Shown piece by piece: positions 26,782 through 36,168 of a DNA stretch of 64,000 nucleotides. A program made the translations under genes and the position numbers. Below the pieces are notes generated by a model. It ran no database searches. It was given only the letters and a program-made list of their open reading frames with translations, and was not told where the DNA came from. How positions within the stretch are numbered: position 1 is the first letter of the stretch; the number at the start of each line of letters is the position of its first letter. Source of the DNA: an uncultured Bacilli bacterium. Lineage in GTDB: Bacteria > Bacillota_I > Bacilli_A > RF39 > UBA660. Location: NCBI GenBank assembly GCA_949425635.1, contig CASPWD010000007.1, forward strand, positions 59,842-123,841, read 5' to 3'.

Positions 26782-27258
26782 CTAATAAGCCCTTTCTATA
26801 ACTAATTTTTTATTTTTAAATATTAAACCATTCTCCTCATAATGTAAGTAATATACTTCATCTTCACCATACGAATTACATCCCTTTATTTTTTGAGCAC
26901 CAGATTGATCATATTCATTACAAGTTGTAATTTTGATTTCATAATATAGATATCCACCAGGTAAGAAAGCATCTCCACTAAAAGAATCTGAACTTAGATA
27001 CGACTTTTCTAATTTTACATAAGCATAAGTTCCATCCGACTTACTATAATAAAATTCATGATATCTAAAAGCCCCTGTTGAAGCATCGCTTTGAGCATTT
27101 TCCATTAAAAATTCCCAAGAACTATCAATTATTTCTTTTTTTTCCAAAAACTCTAAGATTTCTTCTTTCGTTTTGTCATCTACAACATATCTATCGCAAC
27201 CTGTTAAAAATAATAAACTACACAACAAAATAATTATCAAACTAATCTTCTTCCTCAT
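26782..27258 (-). CDS. Lipoprotein of unknown function
   Basis: Lipoprotein signal peptide: basic MRKK, hydrophobic core and lipobox LTGC (Cys about 20 from the chosen start). The mature part (about 140 residues) contains two further Cys (CNEYDQ, KGCNSY) that could form a disulphide. I use the ATG at 27258; the open frame extends 21 codons upstream but without a plausible site and would spoil the signal peptide. Co-transcribed with the zinc-ribbon protein. Confidence 0.72.
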   Translation of the reverse strand: MRKKISLIIILLCSLLFLTGCDRYVVDDKTKEEILEFLEKKEIIDSSWEFLMENAQSDASTGAFRYHEFYYSKSDGTYAYVKLEKSYLSSDSFSGDAFLPGGYLYYEIKITTCNEYDQSGAQKIKGCNSYGEDEVYYLHYEENGLIFKNKKLVIERAY

Positions 27259-27329
27259 ATACCACACACTCCATATTATCTTTATAATAACATATTTTTT
27301 AATAAATAAAACATATAACAACTTGAAGC

Positions 27330-27357
27330 AATAGAAAAAGGAACTATCTAGTTCCTC
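27330..27357 (-). terminator. Terminator overlapping the rnr stop codon
   Basis: GGAACT (27340-27345) pairs with AGTTCC (27350-27355); on the minus strand CTTTTTC follows. The stop codon is inside the stem. Confidence 0.75.
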
Positions 27358-30300
27358 TTTTTCTTGATTTAATTAAAGCTAAATCTTCTTCATTTATTCC
27401 AAAATTAATAGATCCAAAATCACGATCAGCATCTAATGCTGTTAATACTAAATGTGTACCAATTTTTATTCTTCTTTTTGACTTTTTACCCACAAATGAC
27501 AATGTCTTATCGTTAAATGTAAAGTAATCTCCATTTATATCATTTGGATGTAATCTACCATCAATTCCTTGTTCAGTTTTAATATAAATTGTTTTACCGC
27601 TAATATAAGTAACACGAGCATTAAATTTTTCTCCAATATGTTCTAAGATATATTGAATCATCTTATATTCATTTGCTTCTTGTTCTGCTTTATCAGCATT
27701 TCTTTCTTTTTTTGAAATATGATAACAGAATGAAGCCATCATTTCATGGAATTCTTCTATATCCTTAATTTCAAATCTATTATCTCTTTGCATACGTAAA
27801 TTATAATGTCCTCTTAAATCAGCAGCTCTTCTAATAGGACTTGTAAAATGTCCATAATTCTTCAATCCTAAACCAAAGTGACCAATTCTTTCAACATCAT
27901 ATCTTGCCCTTTGCATAGATCTTAATATTATGTTAGCTGCAACTTTTCTTTCGTCCATATCTTCAATTTGAGCTAGTATTTGTTGAATTACTTTTCCATT
28001 AACAATATCACTCATAGCTTTAACACGAATTCCACTCTTATCTAGTGTTTCAAATGCCTCTGCAACTTTCTCTTCATCTGGACATTCATGTACTCTTAAA
28101 GGAGTAGGTATAACAACATAAGTTGCATAGCATTCATTTGCAAGTAACATTAAATTTTCAATAATCTTTTCTGCAGTTCTTTGATCTCTTTGTTTAAACT
28201 CTAAAGGTTTTCCGTTTTCATCTACTTCAATTTCTATATCGTTAGATCCAAAGTTAACATAACCACGTTTTTCTTTTCTCTTTTCTAATCTTGCAGATAA
28301 CTTTTGCATCATTTCTAATGCGTCGTAGAATTCTTCATATCCCTCGACCATTTCACCATCTTCAAGTAATTTATTAACATCATCATAAACCATAGCTTTT
28401 CTTGAATTAATAACTGTATCAACAAAATCATAATTTAATATTTCACCACTTGGACTAACTTCCATAATACAACTAAATGTTAATCTATCAACACCTTCGT
28501 TTAAAGAGCAAATACCATTTGATAATTTATGAGGAATCATTGGTATAACTGTATCTGCCATATAAACACTAGTTGCACGTGATAGTGCTTCTTCCCACAA
28601 TTTCATGCCAGGATATACATAATGAGTAACATCAGAAATATGTACTCCAACTGTATAATTACCATTTTCATTTAATTCTATACTAACCGCATCATCACGA
28701 TCTTTAGTTTTAGCTCCATCAATAGTAAATATTAATTTATCCCTTAAATCTAAACGACCTTCTAGCTCTTCTTCACTAACTTGTACAGGAACATCTTCTG
28801 CTTCCTGTAATGCTGCTTCAGAAAATTCTACTACTATATTATTCTCAATTGCAATAACTTGTAAATCAGCATCTGGATCATCTTTATGACCAATACTCTT
28901 TACAAAATTGCCATAATAGAATCCTTTATCATCCAAATCACCAATCTTAACAACAATTCTATCACCTTCAACTAAAGGTTTCATTGTTGAATTACTAATT
29001 TTTATTGGATGAGCAAGTCTTGCATTAAATGGTCTTAAACTATATTCGCCATCTCCATCTTTTACAACTTCAACTACTACTAGACCATCTTTTCTTTGTA
29101 CAATCTTCTCTACTCTAGCAATAATATAACCATTCTTAATTTTTCTAGTAGGACTTATAACGACAATATCACCATCTAAAGCATCGCATAAATCTTTTTG
29201 TTCTACTTTATATCTCTTACCATCACCAAGTTCAATAATTCCTTCATCAAACTTGCTAATATTTATAGGTGCTTGTACATATCCTAAAGATTTTGGGAAT
29301 GCACTATAAAATCCTTTACTATCTAAATATACTAAACCATCTGTTTCTAATTCACTTAATACTTGTACTAAATCTTCAGTAGTGAAATTAACATGTTTTC
29401 CTAAATTTTTTTGTACCTGACTTAAAGTATATTTTTTTTCATGAGACTCTTTAAAGAACTTCTTAGCAAACTTAATAATTAAACCTTTATCAGCAGCATC
29501 TACTTTAACAATTTCATCGCTTTTACGTTCTTCTACTGATACAGATTCAACCACTTTTTCTGTAGCCAAACCAATAACTGTCACATGGTAACATTTATCA
29601 CTACTCAAAGTATCAATTTTTACTTGTAATTTAGTTCCAACAGGAATACTATCTAAATCAACACCATCTAAAACAATTCTATTGTCTATTCTAGCATTCA
29701 AAGCAACTATACTTTTCTTACCCTTTTTCTCTATGATTTCAATATTAAGTAATCCATCTTTTCTTCTTAATATTTTATCAACTTTAGCCATACGACGTTC
29801 ACCATACATTTTATTAGTAGGGATAGCGACAACAATATCTCCATCTAATACACCATTCATTTCATTTGGATGAATCATATATTCTGAACCATCTTCTAAC
29901 TTAATAGAACCTTCAAACTTTTCATTAACAGATATTTCACTTTGAACATATCCTAATTCACTTGGAAATGCTCTATATTGACCTTTTTTACTATAAACTT
30001 TTCCTTCTTCTTCAAGTTTATTTAAAACACCTTGAACTTCTCTAACATCACAAATATATTCAATAATTTCTGCTTTCCATTTAGACTTTTCTACACTAGA
30101 TAAACTAATAATTAATCTATCATTTTCATTGTACTGTAAAAATTCTTCACCATTAATAATTTCTACAGAACGACGACATCCATCATAAGGATTACATAAT
30201 ACTACTTGTCCATTTTCTATTCTGACAATTATGGCTTCACATTGAATACCACTCTTATATTTCTCCTTTGTTGCCATAGCACACATTTTTTTAACTAAAT

Positions 30301-30373
30301 CTGAAGGACTTAATAACATTCCCTTTTGCCCAGAATTATTAAGCACTTCTATAATTCTATCTTCTAATTTCAT
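27344..30373 (-). CDS. rnr: RNase R, with duplicated N-terminal module
   Basis: 3'-5' exoribonuclease of the RNB family that degrades structured RNA. The catalytic block TIDGAKTKDRDDAVS (about 550-564) and the later blocks (HISDVTHYV, GICSLNEGVDRLTFS, HFTSPIRRAADLRGH) are intact, and the C-terminus carries an S1 domain and a basic tail. At 1009 residues it is 200-300 longer than usual because the winged-helix/cold-shock part occurs twice: residues about 115-270 and 337-500 share LGYVQ, LDGDIVV, RKDGL and LNARI/FNARL landmarks in the same order. The ATG at 30373 follows GGGAGG; 16 codons further upstream are open but lack a site. Confidence 0.95.
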   Translation of the reverse strand: MKLEDRIIEVLNNSGQKGMLLSPSDLVKKMCAMATKEKYKSGIQCEAIIVRIENGQVVLCNPYDGCRRSVEIINGEEFLQYNENDRLIISLSSVEKSKWKAEIIEYICDVREVQGVLNKLEEEGKVYSKKGQYRAFPSELGYVQSEISVNEKFEGSIKLEDGSEYMIHPNEMNGVLDGDIVVAIPTNKMYGERRMAKVDKILRRKDGLLNIEIIEKKGKKSIVALNARIDNRIVLDGVDLDSIPVGTKLQVKIDTLSSDKCYHVTVIGLATEKVVESVSVEERKSDEIVKVDAADKGLIIKFAKKFFKESHEKKYTLSQVQKNLGKHVNFTTEDLVQVLSELETDGLVYLDSKGFYSAFPKSLGYVQAPINISKFDEGIIELGDGKRYKVEQKDLCDALDGDIVVISPTRKIKNGYIIARVEKIVQRKDGLVVVEVVKDGDGEYSLRPFNARLAHPIKISNSTMKPLVEGDRIVVKIGDLDDKGFYYGNFVKSIGHKDDPDADLQVIAIENNIVVEFSEAALQEAEDVPVQVSEEELEGRLDLRDKLIFTIDGAKTKDRDDAVSIELNENGNYTVGVHISDVTHYVYPGMKLWEEALSRATSVYMADTVIPMIPHKLSNGICSLNEGVDRLTFSCIMEVSPSGEILNYDFVDTVINSRKAMVYDDVNKLLEDGEMVEGYEEFYDALEMMQKLSARLEKRKEKRGYVNFGSNDIEIEVDENGKPLEFKQRDQRTAEKIIENLMLLANECYATYVVIPTPLRVHECPDEEKVAEAFETLDKSGIRVKAMSDIVNGKVIQQILAQIEDMDERKVAANIILRSMQRARYDVERIGHFGLGLKNYGHFTSPIRRAADLRGHYNLRMQRDNRFEIKDIEEFHEMMASFCYHISKKERNADKAEQEANEYKMIQYILEHIGEKFNARVTYISGKTIYIKTEQGIDGRLHPNDINGDYFTFNDKTLSFVGKKSKRRIKIGTHLVLTALDADRDFGSINFGINEEDLALIKSRKRGTR

Positions 30374-30549
30374 TATACCAAAACCCTCCCACATGATGTT
30401 AGAATAACACTTTATACCCATAAAGTAAATTAATTATTACTTAAAAACCTATAATTTTTTTTTATATCTTTTACTCAAAGAAAAAAATCGTTTTTTTATA
30501 AGAAAATTTATATAAATTTTTACAATTTTAAAATAAAAATTTTAGTTAA

Positions 30550-30578
30550 TTGTTTTAACGTAATCATTAAGCTATAAT
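30550..30578 (+). promoter_or_regulatory. Sigma-A promoter
   Basis: TTGTTT (30550-30555), 17 bp, TATAAT (30573-30578), 10 bp before the GGAGG site of the nucleotidase gene. Confidence 0.82.
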
Positions 30579-30599
30579 AAATTTAATGGAGGTCTAAAT

Positions 30600-31412
30600 A
30601 TGATAATTTACAACAAAGAAAAAGTGAATAAGATAAACGAATGGACAGACGATTCTTTCTACATAATTGCAGACTTTGATCGTACATTAACAACACATGA
30701 TAGTAAAACTTCATGGAGTGTTTTATATAATCATGATAAAGTTGATAGAAGTTTTAAAGATACTGCCAACAAATTATTTGAATATTATCGTCCAATAGAA
30801 ATTGATGAAAATATAGACAAAAAGCTTAAAAATAATTATATGCAAGAGTGGTGGTTAAAAATAATTGATCTCTCTATAAAATATGAAGTAACTAATTCTA
30901 TTATTAAAGAGTTAATAAACAATCAAAATATTATCAAATTTAGGCCAGGAGCTAAAAAGCTATTAAAAAACATGCATCAAAGAAATATTCCTATAATCAT
31001 TATCTCTGCTGGTCTAGGAAATTTAATAGAGGAATTCTTAAAAGTAAATAATTGCTATTATGATAATATCTATATCATCTCTAACTTTTTAGAATTCAAT
31101 AATAATCTTGTCACTGGTATTAAAGGAAAGATTATTCATTCCTTAAATAAAAACGAAACATCACTCTCTTCTACAATAAAAACCAAATTAAATAATCGTC
31201 ATAATACAATCCTATTCGGAGACCAAATTGCTGACATAGGTATGCTTTCACCTACAAATCAAAATACAGCTATAAAAATAGGCTTTCTTGAAGAAAAAGT
31301 AAAAGAAAATAAAAAGCACTATTTGAATAATTTCGATATAGTATGCACAAATAAAACATCTTATAACAATCTAATAAAAGAATTCCCCATATTATATAAA
31401 GACATCAAATAA
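30600..31412 (+). CDS. HAD phosphatase resembling cytosolic 5'-nucleotidase III (UMPH-1)
   Basis: HAD motif I ADFDRTLT (24-31), motif II IIIISAGLGN, and motif IV GDQIADIGML. The arrangement FRPGAKKLLKNMHQRNIPIIIISAGLGNLIEEFL and the long cap between motifs I and II match the UMPH-1 / NT5C3 family, which dephosphorylates pyrimidine (and in some members 7-methylguanosine) monophosphates. The family is mainly eukaryotic. Cytoplasmic, 270 residues. The next gene, a radical SAM enzyme, follows in 58 bp. Substrate in this organism unknown. Confidence 0.8.
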   Translation: MIIYNKEKVNKINEWTDDSFYIIADFDRTLTTHDSKTSWSVLYNHDKVDRSFKDTANKLFEYYRPIEIDENIDKKLKNNYMQEWWLKIIDLSIKYEVTNSIIKELINNQNIIKFRPGAKKLLKNMHQRNIPIIIISAGLGNLIEEFLKVNNCYYDNIYIISNFLEFNNNLVTGIKGKIIHSLNKNETSLSSTIKTKLNNRHNTILFGDQIADIGMLSPTNQNTAIKIGFLEEKVKENKKHYLNNFDIVCTNKTSYNNLIKEFPILYKDIK

Positions 31413-31470
31413 TAATTTTATATGAATCTCTTTTATGTTATAATAACCCAATTCAAAGGAGAATCATAAT

Positions 31471-32535
31471 ATGACACAAATAAAAGATCTATGTTTCGAA
31501 ATAATTCAAACATGTCCTAATAATTGTTTATTCTGTTCATCATGTGCAGGAATGGATAAAACTAAAATTATTACTTTTGAAACATTTAAAAAAGTAGTTG
31601 ATCATTTTATTTCCTTAGGTGGAATCGAAGAGATATCTATCTCTGGTGGAGAACCAATGTTACATCCAAACATTTTTGATATGATTACATACTGCAAAGT
31701 TAGAAATATCAGAGTAGTATTATTCACAAGTGGTGTTAAAAGAAACCATAAAATGTCAGAATTGGAAATGCAATTATTAAGAAAAAAAATTGAAGATGAA
31801 TATGGTTATTTAAAAAAGGAAGATGAAGCAATATATAATAAGACAGTTAATCATTTCATGAGTGTATATGAGCATTACAATAACAGAGAATTTAGTGCTA
31901 TAAGTCGTAATGAAATGGAATACTTGAAATACATTGGCTTAGATAAGATTGTTTTTGACTTTCAAGGAGCAGAACGAGAAACATATGATTTCTTAATGGG
32001 AAGCAATCATTTTGATGAAGTTGAATCTTCTATCATTAGAGCAACTTGTGCTGGTTTAGATTCAGATATCCATTTTGTTCCAATGAAATCCAATTATCAT
32101 GAATTTCCTGACTTAATTGAACTTCTTAATATTGCTAGAATTCAACAATTAAGTATCTTAAACTTTGTACCTCAAGGACGAGGAGCCAAAAATCGTGATC
32201 AACTTATGCTATCTGAAAGCGAAATGCAAGAATTTGTTTCTATATATAACTCTTGTAAAGATGAATTTAAAGGTAATATTCGTGTCGGTATTCCTCTACT
32301 TGGTGAAGATAAACATAAATGTACTGCTGGCCTAGGAAAGCTCGTTATAAAATATGACGGAACTATCCTTCCTTGCCCAGCCTTTAAAGAATTTGATAAT
32401 TCTATCTTAAATAAGATGGGAATTCAAACTCCTAATATATACGATGACTTAGATAAAGTACAAATACATAATGGTACAAGAGCTTATCCATTATGTAAGC
32501 AATTATATAAATTTAATCATAACATAGAAAAATAG
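31471..32535 (+). CDS. Radical SAM enzyme with SPASM-like C-terminal Cys cluster
   Basis: Core motif CPNNCLFC (C15, C19, C22), ISISGGEPMLHP for SAM binding. The C-terminal part has CTAGLGKLVIKYDGTILPCPAF and a final Cys (YPLCKQ), the spacing of an auxiliary-cluster (SPASM/twitch-like) domain, as in peptide-modifying or cofactor enzymes. No precursor peptide is seen next to it. AAAGGAG precedes the ATG; TATAAT at 31439-31444 may give a second promoter. It probably acts with the preceding nucleotidase, but on what is unknown. Confidence 0.82.
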   Translation: MTQIKDLCFEIIQTCPNNCLFCSSCAGMDKTKIITFETFKKVVDHFISLGGIEEISISGGEPMLHPNIFDMITYCKVRNIRVVLFTSGVKRNHKMSELEMQLLRKKIEDEYGYLKKEDEAIYNKTVNHFMSVYEHYNNREFSAISRNEMEYLKYIGLDKIVFDFQGAERETYDFLMGSNHFDEVESSIIRATCAGLDSDIHFVPMKSNYHEFPDLIELLNIARIQQLSILNFVPQGRGAKNRDQLMLSESEMQEFVSIYNSCKDEFKGNIRVGIPLLGEDKHKCTAGLGKLVIKYDGTILPCPAFKEFDNSILNKMGIQTPNIYDDLDKVQIHNGTRAYPLCKQLYKFNHNIEK

Positions 32536-32563
32536 TATTTAGCGTATGCTAAATACTATTTTA
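32532..32563. terminator. Bidirectional hairpin terminator
   Basis: A perfect 12-bp stem, ATAGTATTTAGC (32532-32543) with GCTAAATACTAT (32548-32559), loop GTAT, followed by TTTTATT. It separates the convergent radical SAM and NlpC/P60-like genes. Confidence 0.88.
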
Positions 32564-33791
32564 TTAATACTAACTTATTAAAATCTTGAATGTAATCATC
32601 TTCAAAATCTAAAGCAACCGTTTTAACACTAGAAGTTAAACTTGTTGCATAAATACCATAAGGCATTTCATTATCAAAACCAACAAAAATAATTGCTTGA
32701 CCAGACTTATATAATAATGCTGGACAATCTAAACTTTTTAGTTTTTCAATCTTCTCATCAACACTTAAATCTTCTAAGCTAACAACTTCACCAATTGATT
32801 TTATTTGATCAGATGTATTTCTAGGGAAATTAAATCCAAAAGTACGATATACATTAGCTACATAACTAGAGCCATCAACACCTCTGTCCATTCCACCCCA
32901 ACTATATGAAACTCCTTCGTACATAAATGATTGTTCAATAACATTATTTTTTGTATAAGGTAAATATCCAATACTAGCATCTTTCTTTGAAACTAAGATT
33001 TCTTCTCTGACAACTTTATCATCAGTACCTTTTTGTGGCAAAACAAGTTTATAATCACTTCCAACTTCTTCTACATAAGGTAATTTAACACTCATATCTA
33101 AAAACAAATTATTAACTTTAATTGCTGAACTAGTAATAATTCCAAAATTATCATTATTAATAAAATATTCCCAATCTTCATCACTTGCAACTGCAATATC
33201 TTGATTACTTACCCATCCAGCATAGATTTGAGAAATAACAAAATACCATTCACCATCTTTACTAGTATGAATAATTAAGACTGGTGTATTAACAAGTAAT
33301 TCAGTTTCTTGAATTCTATCAAATCCATCTTCTGTAGCTGTTTTATAAAAGAACATATCAGTTGGCATTGACTTTAAATTAGTTCTTTTTACAACAATAC
33401 CTTTAACTGGACTAACACTACTCTTTATATTTTTTAAATTTCTATTATCTAATACTTTTTTTAAATCAGAACTTTTAATTTCAACAAGTCCATTATATTT
33501 TGGAAGTGTTGGAGCATCATAACTTTCTATATAGCTTTTTACTTCTTTTTGTGTTAAATCACCAATACTATCTAAATCATATAATGAATCAGTTTTACTC
33601 ATAATTTCTTTGTTATAAGCTTCAATTTCTTCTAAAGAAAGAATCTCTTTTTCAACAGAATTAGATAAGAAAACTCTTGCAGACTGAGGTATAACTCTTT
33701 TTCCACTATCTTCCTCTTCTTTCTTATTATTACATCCACATACTAAAAGTACCAACATTATTAATACTAATAATTTATTAACTTTTTTCAT
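32556..33791 (-). CDS. NlpC/P60-like lipoprotein with catalytic residues replaced
   Basis: Lipoprotein signal (VCGC, Cys20), helical region, two SH3-like stretches (about 125-200 and 205-280), then an NlpC/P60 fold: YSWGGMDRGVDGSSYV (296-311) and SGQAIIFVG (363-371). Active enzymes read YxWGGxxxxxxDCSxxV and SGHxxxYxG, so the nucleophile Cys is Gly307 and the catalytic His is Gln365 here. The fold is otherwise well kept. It therefore probably binds the wall without cutting it. ATG at 33791 chosen for GGTGAAAG just upstream. It follows the thioester-domain protein by 18 bp. Confidence 0.85.
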   Translation of the reverse strand: MKKVNKLLVLIMLVLLVCGCNNKKEEEDSGKRVIPQSARVFLSNSVEKEILSLEEIEAYNKEIMSKTDSLYDLDSIGDLTQKEVKSYIESYDAPTLPKYNGLVEIKSSDLKKVLDNRNLKNIKSSVSPVKGIVVKRTNLKSMPTDMFFYKTATEDGFDRIQETELLVNTPVLIIHTSKDGEWYFVISQIYAGWVSNQDIAVASDEDWEYFINNDNFGIITSSAIKVNNLFLDMSVKLPYVEEVGSDYKLVLPQKGTDDKVVREEILVSKKDASIGYLPYTKNNVIEQSFMYEGVSYSWGGMDRGVDGSSYVANVYRTFGFNFPRNTSDQIKSIGEVVSLEDLSVDEKIEKLKSLDCPALLYKSGQAIIFVGFDNEMPYGIYATSLTSSVKTVALDFEDDYIQDFNKLVLIK

Positions 33792-33809
33792 TCTTTCACC
33801 ATCCAATAC

Positions 33810-35105
33810 CTAAACTCTTACCATTTTTTGTTTCTTTTTCATTGAATACAATATTCCTGAAACAATAAAGATTCCTGAAATTAAGAAGACAACTTTAACA
33901 AATGCTCCAGTATTTGGATTGCTATCAACATACACAAAATCAACTTCTATATCACTATTTGAAACACCAATTAATGTTTGTGATTCAACTTTATTATTTG
34001 GTTCATACACATATGCATCGTTTTCAATTCTATAAGAACCATAAAGTCTTATCTTTACATCATATAAATCTTCTAAATCAACATTATCTATTATATAAGC
34101 CCCATCACTATATTCTAATTCGCTTAATGAAACATCAGCATATGTTTTTTCATCATCTATTACACTAATTTTTAAATTATCTTTACTATTAACTTCATTA
34201 CTTAATGTAACACTCAATTTATTGTCTTTTATACTAGCCTTACTAATAACGATTTCTTGTACATGTTCTAACTCGTCATCTTCTAAGCCAATTAAATATT
34301 CATATACCTTTTTTATATTATTTTCTATTTCCTCGCTATTATAGTTATCTTTATAAATATCAGCATCTAAATATCCTGAAACCATATTTTTCTCTATAGA
34401 AGAACCATAATGAAGATTATAATACATATCATCAACTAAACCAGGATTTGAATAACTATAAATTGCCATCTGTATTGCTGATACAAGTTCAGATAAAGAA
34501 ATATCTGTTGTAGGTTCTTCAAAACCTTTAGCAGTCAATATTTTCTTTGACATTCTTTGAACATCATCATTAACATCTACATATTCTAAAACTCCAGCAT
34601 TTATTAAATTGTCTATCATTTGCTCTTCAGTTATATAAGGGAATGAATTTTTTATAATAGCACTTAACTTTTTTCTAGTACTTTCATCCCAAAAATCAGA
34701 TTCAGAAAGTCTAACTTTATTATATTTAATACTTCCTGAATAACTCATATCATTTTCTAAATCTGCACAATATCCAACATTATAACTACTAGTAGTTGAA
34801 TTAAACGGTGTATAATTTTTAAAAGTATCAATTGAAGAAGTTTTAACTAAACTCTCATCATTCACAAGCATATACAAACGAGGTGTATATGGATCCGTAT
34901 TATAATTTGTAATTACTTCACCAGCATACTTTGTAGTTCTATGGAAAGAATACGAATACTGACTCATAAAATAATATAAATACTCTTGATTAGTATAATT
35001 TTCGCCGAGGACGACTTGCCACTCTCGTGCTGCTTTAACATCATTACAATAAATCAATGTAATGGCAAGCAGTACAAGCCAAATAAATTTTTTTCTTAAT
35101 TTCAT
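33810..35105 (-). CDS. Thioester-domain (TED) cell-wall protein with NPNTG sorting signal
   Basis: Signal peptide (1-26, cleavage near VKA-A), then a region with Cys113 in NVGYCADL and Gln212 in SAIQMAIYSYS, the Cys and Gln pair that forms the internal thioester in Gram-positive TED adhesins. A beta-sandwich part (about 280-390) follows, and the C-terminus has NPNTG (396-400), a hydrophobic segment and KKKQK tail: a sortase signal with NP in place of LP. TED proteins bind host proteins covalently. Its own promoter is at 35136-35164. Sortase is not in the window. Confidence 0.82.
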   Translation of the reverse strand: MKLRKKFIWLVLLAITLIYCNDVKAAREWQVVLGENYTNQEYLYYFMSQYSYSFHRTTKYAGEVITNYNTDPYTPRLYMLVNDESLVKTSSIDTFKNYTPFNSTTSSYNVGYCADLENDMSYSGSIKYNKVRLSESDFWDESTRKKLSAIIKNSFPYITEEQMIDNLINAGVLEYVDVNDDVQRMSKKILTAKGFEEPTTDISLSELVSAIQMAIYSYSNPGLVDDMYYNLHYGSSIEKNMVSGYLDADIYKDNYNSEEIENNIKKVYEYLIGLEDDELEHVQEIVISKASIKDNKLSVTLSNEVNSKDNLKISVIDDEKTYADVSLSELEYSDGAYIIDNVDLEDLYDVKIRLYGSYRIENDAYVYEPNNKVESQTLIGVSNSDIEVDFVYVDSNPNTGAFVKVVFLISGIFIVSGILYSMKKKQKMVRV

Positions 35106-35135
35106 AAAACAAACATCCTCACTATTATTGAGCTA

Positions 35136-35164
35136 ATTATAACAGAGATGATATTAAATTACAA
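35136..35164 (-). promoter_or_regulatory. Sigma-A promoter of the TED/NlpC-like pair
   Basis: Minus strand: TTGTAA (35164-35159), 17 bp, TATAAT (35141-35136), about 30 bp before the TED gene start. Confidence 0.75.
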
Positions 35165-35183
35165 ACAAAATTAGGAAAATATT

Positions 35184-36059
35184 TTATTTATCTAAAACCA
35201 ACTTTTTACCTTGATTTTTCTTATTAACAGCACTATAAAAATCAGTAACTATCTTTTTATATTCCTCTGGCAAGTAACTTATAGCCTCTTGCTTTATATC
35301 ATCAGGAATTCCATAATAAGCTTCACTTATAGAACCACAAATAGCAGCTATTGTATCACTATCTCCTCCTATTGAAATAGCTTTCCTTATTGCATCTTCA
35401 AAGCTATTTGATTCTAAAAAACAAAATATTGCTTGTGGAACACTACCAATTGATTTAGAAGAAAATTTATAATTATGTTGTAAGTCTTCCATACACATAT
35501 CTAAACTATAACCAAAAGTGTTTTGAATATATTTCTTAATGTCATCCTTGCCACATCCAGTTCTAGCTAAGAAAATTGCCATCGCAACTGCACGTGCTCC
35601 AGCTATAGCATCTACATGGTTATGAGAAGGAATTGTTGCACATTCAGCTTCTTTATAAATACTTTCCATATCGTCAAAGTAATAACCTACTGGTGAAATT
35701 CTCATTGCAGCACCATTTCCAAAACTATTACCATCTTTTTCATTTTCTAACCATTTAACGAAACCAGATCCAAACCTACTTCTACCATATTTATCGCATC
35801 CTAAACTTATTTCAGCCAAACCAAATTTTCTTAAAGAATCTTCATAGCTCACATTATTTAAAATAGCATAAGCAATTGCTAAAGTTAGTACAGAATCATC
35901 AGTATAAAAACATTCTTCACTAAAAAGAGACACTCTTTTATCTAGTATCTTAACTCTCTCATCATAAGGTCTTTTCTTATCAATTCTTTCTTTAATAGCA
36001 TTTATTTCTAATACTTCATAATAAGAACCAACAATATCTCCAATTATTGCTCCTAACAT
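35184..36059 (-). CDS. ADP-ribosylglycohydrolase family protein (DraG/ARH)
   Basis: The metal-binding blocks of the family are visible: GAIIGDIVGSYYE at the N-terminus, FYTDDSVLTLA, GNGAAMRISPVGYY, SHNHVDAIAGARAVA, and the C-terminal GGDSDTIAAICGSISEAYYG. These enzymes use two Mg2+ to remove ADP-ribose from proteins or small molecules. 291 residues, cytoplasmic. Start supported by AAGGAGTG. No ADP-ribosyltransferase partner is recognisable nearby. Confidence 0.92.
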   Translation of the reverse strand: MLGAIIGDIVGSYYEVLEINAIKERIDKKRPYDERVKILDKRVSLFSEECFYTDDSVLTLAIAYAILNNVSYEDSLRKFGLAEISLGCDKYGRSRFGSGFVKWLENEKDGNSFGNGAAMRISPVGYYFDDMESIYKEAECATIPSHNHVDAIAGARAVAMAIFLARTGCGKDDIKKYIQNTFGYSLDMCMEDLQHNYKFSSKSIGSVPQAIFCFLESNSFEDAIRKAISIGGDSDTIAAICGSISEAYYGIPDDIKQEAISYLPEEYKKIVTDFYSAVNKKNQGKKLVLDK

Positions 36060-36118
36060 AAAACCACTCCTTATACTTGCATTATAACATGAATTTTTTG
36101 TGAAAAATGGCTTTTTGC

Positions 36119-36147
36119 TTGTATTTAAAAAAGAAAACTTGTAAAAT
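36119..36147 (+). promoter_or_regulatory. Sigma-A promoter
   Basis: TTGTAT (36119-36124), 17 bp, TAAAAT (36142-36147), upstream of the thioredoxin-like gene. Confidence 0.7.
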
Positions 36148-36168
36148 TAATTTAGGGAGGATAAAAGT

